A stretch of 7,564 nucleotides of DNA, from contig JAJXEL010000001.1 of the NCBI GenBank assembly GCA_021639925.1, positions 29,936 through 37,499 of the forward strand, in the 5' to 3' direction. Under the pieces are notes generated by a model, which saw only the letters and a program-made list of their open reading frames with translations, did no database searches and was not told the DNA's origin. The translations under genes were made by a program, and so were the position numbers. The first letter of the stretch is position 1. Each line of letters starts with the position of its first letter. This DNA comes from Alphaproteobacteria bacterium. GTDB lineage: Bacteria; Pseudomonadota; Alphaproteobacteria; CAAGCB01; CAG-977. Below, piece by piece: positions 6,391 through 7,564 of this stretch.

Positions 6391-7021
6391 AGCGAAAAAA
6401 AAATGCTGGCGGGGGATTCCGTCCCCCGACGGCTTGTCGCGCAAAAAAAACGAAACGGTGCGCCGGTGTCTGGTGACGCGCGAAACGTTGCCGATGGACC
6501 GTTTAATTCGTTTTTGCGTGTCGCCCGACCGTATGCTTGTTCCCGATCTGGCGCATAAGCTGCCGGGACGGGGCATGTGGGTGACGGCGGACAGGGATCT
6601 GGTTGAAACGGCATGCGCCAAAGGATTGTTTACGAAAGCCGCGCGCGTTAAGGTAACTTGTCCTGCGGATATGGACGGATTGATCAAATCTTTGTTTGTC
6701 AAACGTCTGCAGTCTTTGCTAGGACTGGCCAAAAAAGCGGGGCTGGTTGTCGCCGGGTTTGAAAAAGCGGCGGAAGCGTTGAAAAAAAAGCAGGCCGTCT
6801 GCCTGCTGGAAGCCGTGGACGGCGCGGCTGACGGGCGGGAAAAACTGGACCGCCTGCGCGCCGGCGTTCCTCTGGTCCGGGTGCTGAGCGCCGATCAGAC
6901 CGCCGAGGCCCTGGGCGCGGGGATTTGCGTCCACACAGTGCTGAAACAAGGCGGCGCGGCTGATTTATTTGTTGCAGAAGCACGGCGTTTTGCGGCATAT
7001 TGCAAAATTGAACAGGTTTAA
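6371..7021 (+). CDS. YlxR (DUF448) - L7Ae-like fusion, RNA-binding protein of the nusA operon
   Basis: This 216-residue protein has a lysine-rich N-terminal tail (MTAKKPKAKKKCW, then SRKKNETV to about 30). A YlxR domain covers about 31-95, with RRCLVTRETLPMDRLIRF and the hallmark LPGRGMWV (64-71). An L7Ae/L30e-like domain covers about 112-212 (LLGLAKKAGLVVAGFEKAAE, 116-135). This fusion is characteristic of alphaproteobacteria; stand-alone YlxR occurs in the same operon slot elsewhere. It is probably an RNA- or nucleoid-associated factor acting with transcription and translation, but the exact role is not settled. I chose the ATG at 6371, inside nusA, with a 20-base overlap. There is no in-frame ATG after it before the YlxR domain is already under way, and no good Shine-Dalgarno site, so translation is probably coupled to nusA termination. 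An in-frame TTG at 6365 is a weaker alternative. Confidence 0.9.
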   Translation: MTAKKPKAKKKCWRGIPSPDGLSRKKNETVRRCLVTRETLPMDRLIRFCVSPDRMLVPDLAHKLPGRGMWVTADRDLVETACAKGLFTKAARVKVTCPADMDGLIKSLFVKRLQSLLGLAKKAGLVVAGFEKAAEALKKKQAVCLLEAVDGAADGREKLDRLRAGVPLVRVLSADQTAEALGAGICVHTVLKQGGAADLFVAEARRFAAYCKIEQV

Positions 7022-7048
7022 TGCGTAGAAAAAAGGCTGATTGATTAA

Positions 7049-7564
7049 ATGACAGATGCGAACGATAAAAAAACGAAAAGCGCCCCCCTTACTCTTTCCC
7101 GCCCGAAGCTGGAACTGAAAAAAACGGTTGACGTGGGCCGGGTGCATCAAAGCTTTACCGCCGGCCGGTCAAAGCCCGTTCAGGTCGAAGTGCGCAAAAA
7201 ACGCTCTTTTGTTACCGACGCGCACGGCAATATCCAGGGCGTGAAAGAGGAAACGAACGCTTCCGAACTGCTGGACAGCGAAAAAGCGCATCGTCTGAAG
7301 GTTTTAAAGGACGCGATCAAGGCCGACGAAGAAAACCGCATCAAGGCTGAAGAAGAAGCCAGACAGCGCGCCGAAGAAGAAGCAAAACGCGCCGCGCAGG
7401 AAGCCGAACGCAAAGCCAAAGAAGAGGCCGAACAAAAACGCCGCGCGGCTGAAAATCCGCCGAAAGAAACTCCGGCAGCTCCCGTTGCCGCGCCCGTGAA
7501 AAAAGAAGAACATAAAAAACCGTTTGCCGATAAAAAACCTGCCGCCGCTCAGCCGGCTGTGTCG
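7049..7564 (+). CDS. infB: Translation initiation factor IF-2 (N-terminal part)
   Basis: IF-2 is the GTPase that places initiator tRNA on the 30S subunit and promotes 50S joining. Only the first 172 codons are present; the GTPase and tRNA-binding domains lie beyond the right edge. Residues 14-52 (LTLSRPKLELKKTV, then VHQSF.AGRSK.VQVEVRKKR) are the conserved N-terminal block of alphaproteobacterial IF-2. Residues about 71-136 are a highly charged A/E/K/R helix (KAEEEARQRAEEEAKRAAQE), likely an extended or coiled-coil segment, and 137-172 are a Pro/Ala/Lys linker. The start is firm because an in-frame TAA occupies 7046-7048, directly before the ATG. The ribosome site AAGG (7033-7036) is rather far, 12 bases. 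The gene follows the YlxR-L7Ae gene after 27 bases and belongs to the same operon. Confidence 0.95.
   Translation, partial: MTDANDKKTKSAPLTLSRPKLELKKTVDVGRVHQSFTAGRSKPVQVEVRKKRSFVTDAHGNIQGVKEETNASELLDSEKAHRLKVLKDAIKADEENRIKAEEEARQRAEEEAKRAAQEAERKAKEEAEQKRRAAENPPKETPAAPVAAPVKKEEHKKPFADKKPAAAQPAVS

Noticed and set aside
6410..6428. GC-rich hairpin after nusA as a Rho-independent terminator
   Set aside because: It is not followed by a T run and lies inside the next coding sequence of the same operon.

Overview
The window is a chromosomal housekeeping region of an alphaproteobacterium. Three things point there. The gene order metK - trmB - rimP - nusA - YlxR/L7Ae - infB, preceded by a small PhrR-type XRE regulator, is a known alphaproteobacterial arrangement. 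The fusion of a YlxR (DUF448) domain to an L7Ae-like domain is typical of that class. The IF-2 N-terminus has the alphaproteobacterial LELKKTV...QSF...GRSK..VQVEVRKKR block. Base composition is moderate, with a clear preference for GAA and AAA over GAG and AAG. I cannot name a genus.

Layout. Positions 1-1171 (minus strand) hold the N-terminal 390 residues of a membrane-anchored multi-PAS sensor protein, probably a histidine kinase, running off the left edge. A divergent AT-rich intergenic region (1172-1332) separates it from an XRE-family regulator (1333-1809), which ends at a Rho-independent terminator (1843-1876). Next come metK (SAM synthetase), trmB (SAM-dependent tRNA m7G46 methyltransferase) and a single-domain STAS protein, all on the plus strand with 13- and 3-base gaps. 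After a 124-base regulatory gap (4218-4341) comes the transcription/translation operon: rimP, nusA, the YlxR-L7Ae RNA-binding protein (overlapping nusA), and infB, whose first 172 codons are present at the right edge.

How the parts fit. metK makes SAM and trmB uses it to modify tRNA. rimP (30S maturation), nusA (elongation, termination, antitermination), the RNA-binding protein and infB (initiation) form the widespread nusA-infB operon. The STAS gene is the one that does not obviously belong: it looks like a signalling adaptor placed between the SAM genes and the nusA operon.

No mobile element, CRISPR array, rRNA or tRNA gene was seen, and no obviously new multi-gene system. The signals most worth checking are non-coding: a nested structure that could hide the metK ribosome binding site, and a perfect 17-bp palindrome plus an attenuator-like terminator ahead of rimP. 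After those come the STAS protein with its altered phosphorylation site and a 9-base motif shared by the metK and rimP upstream regions.
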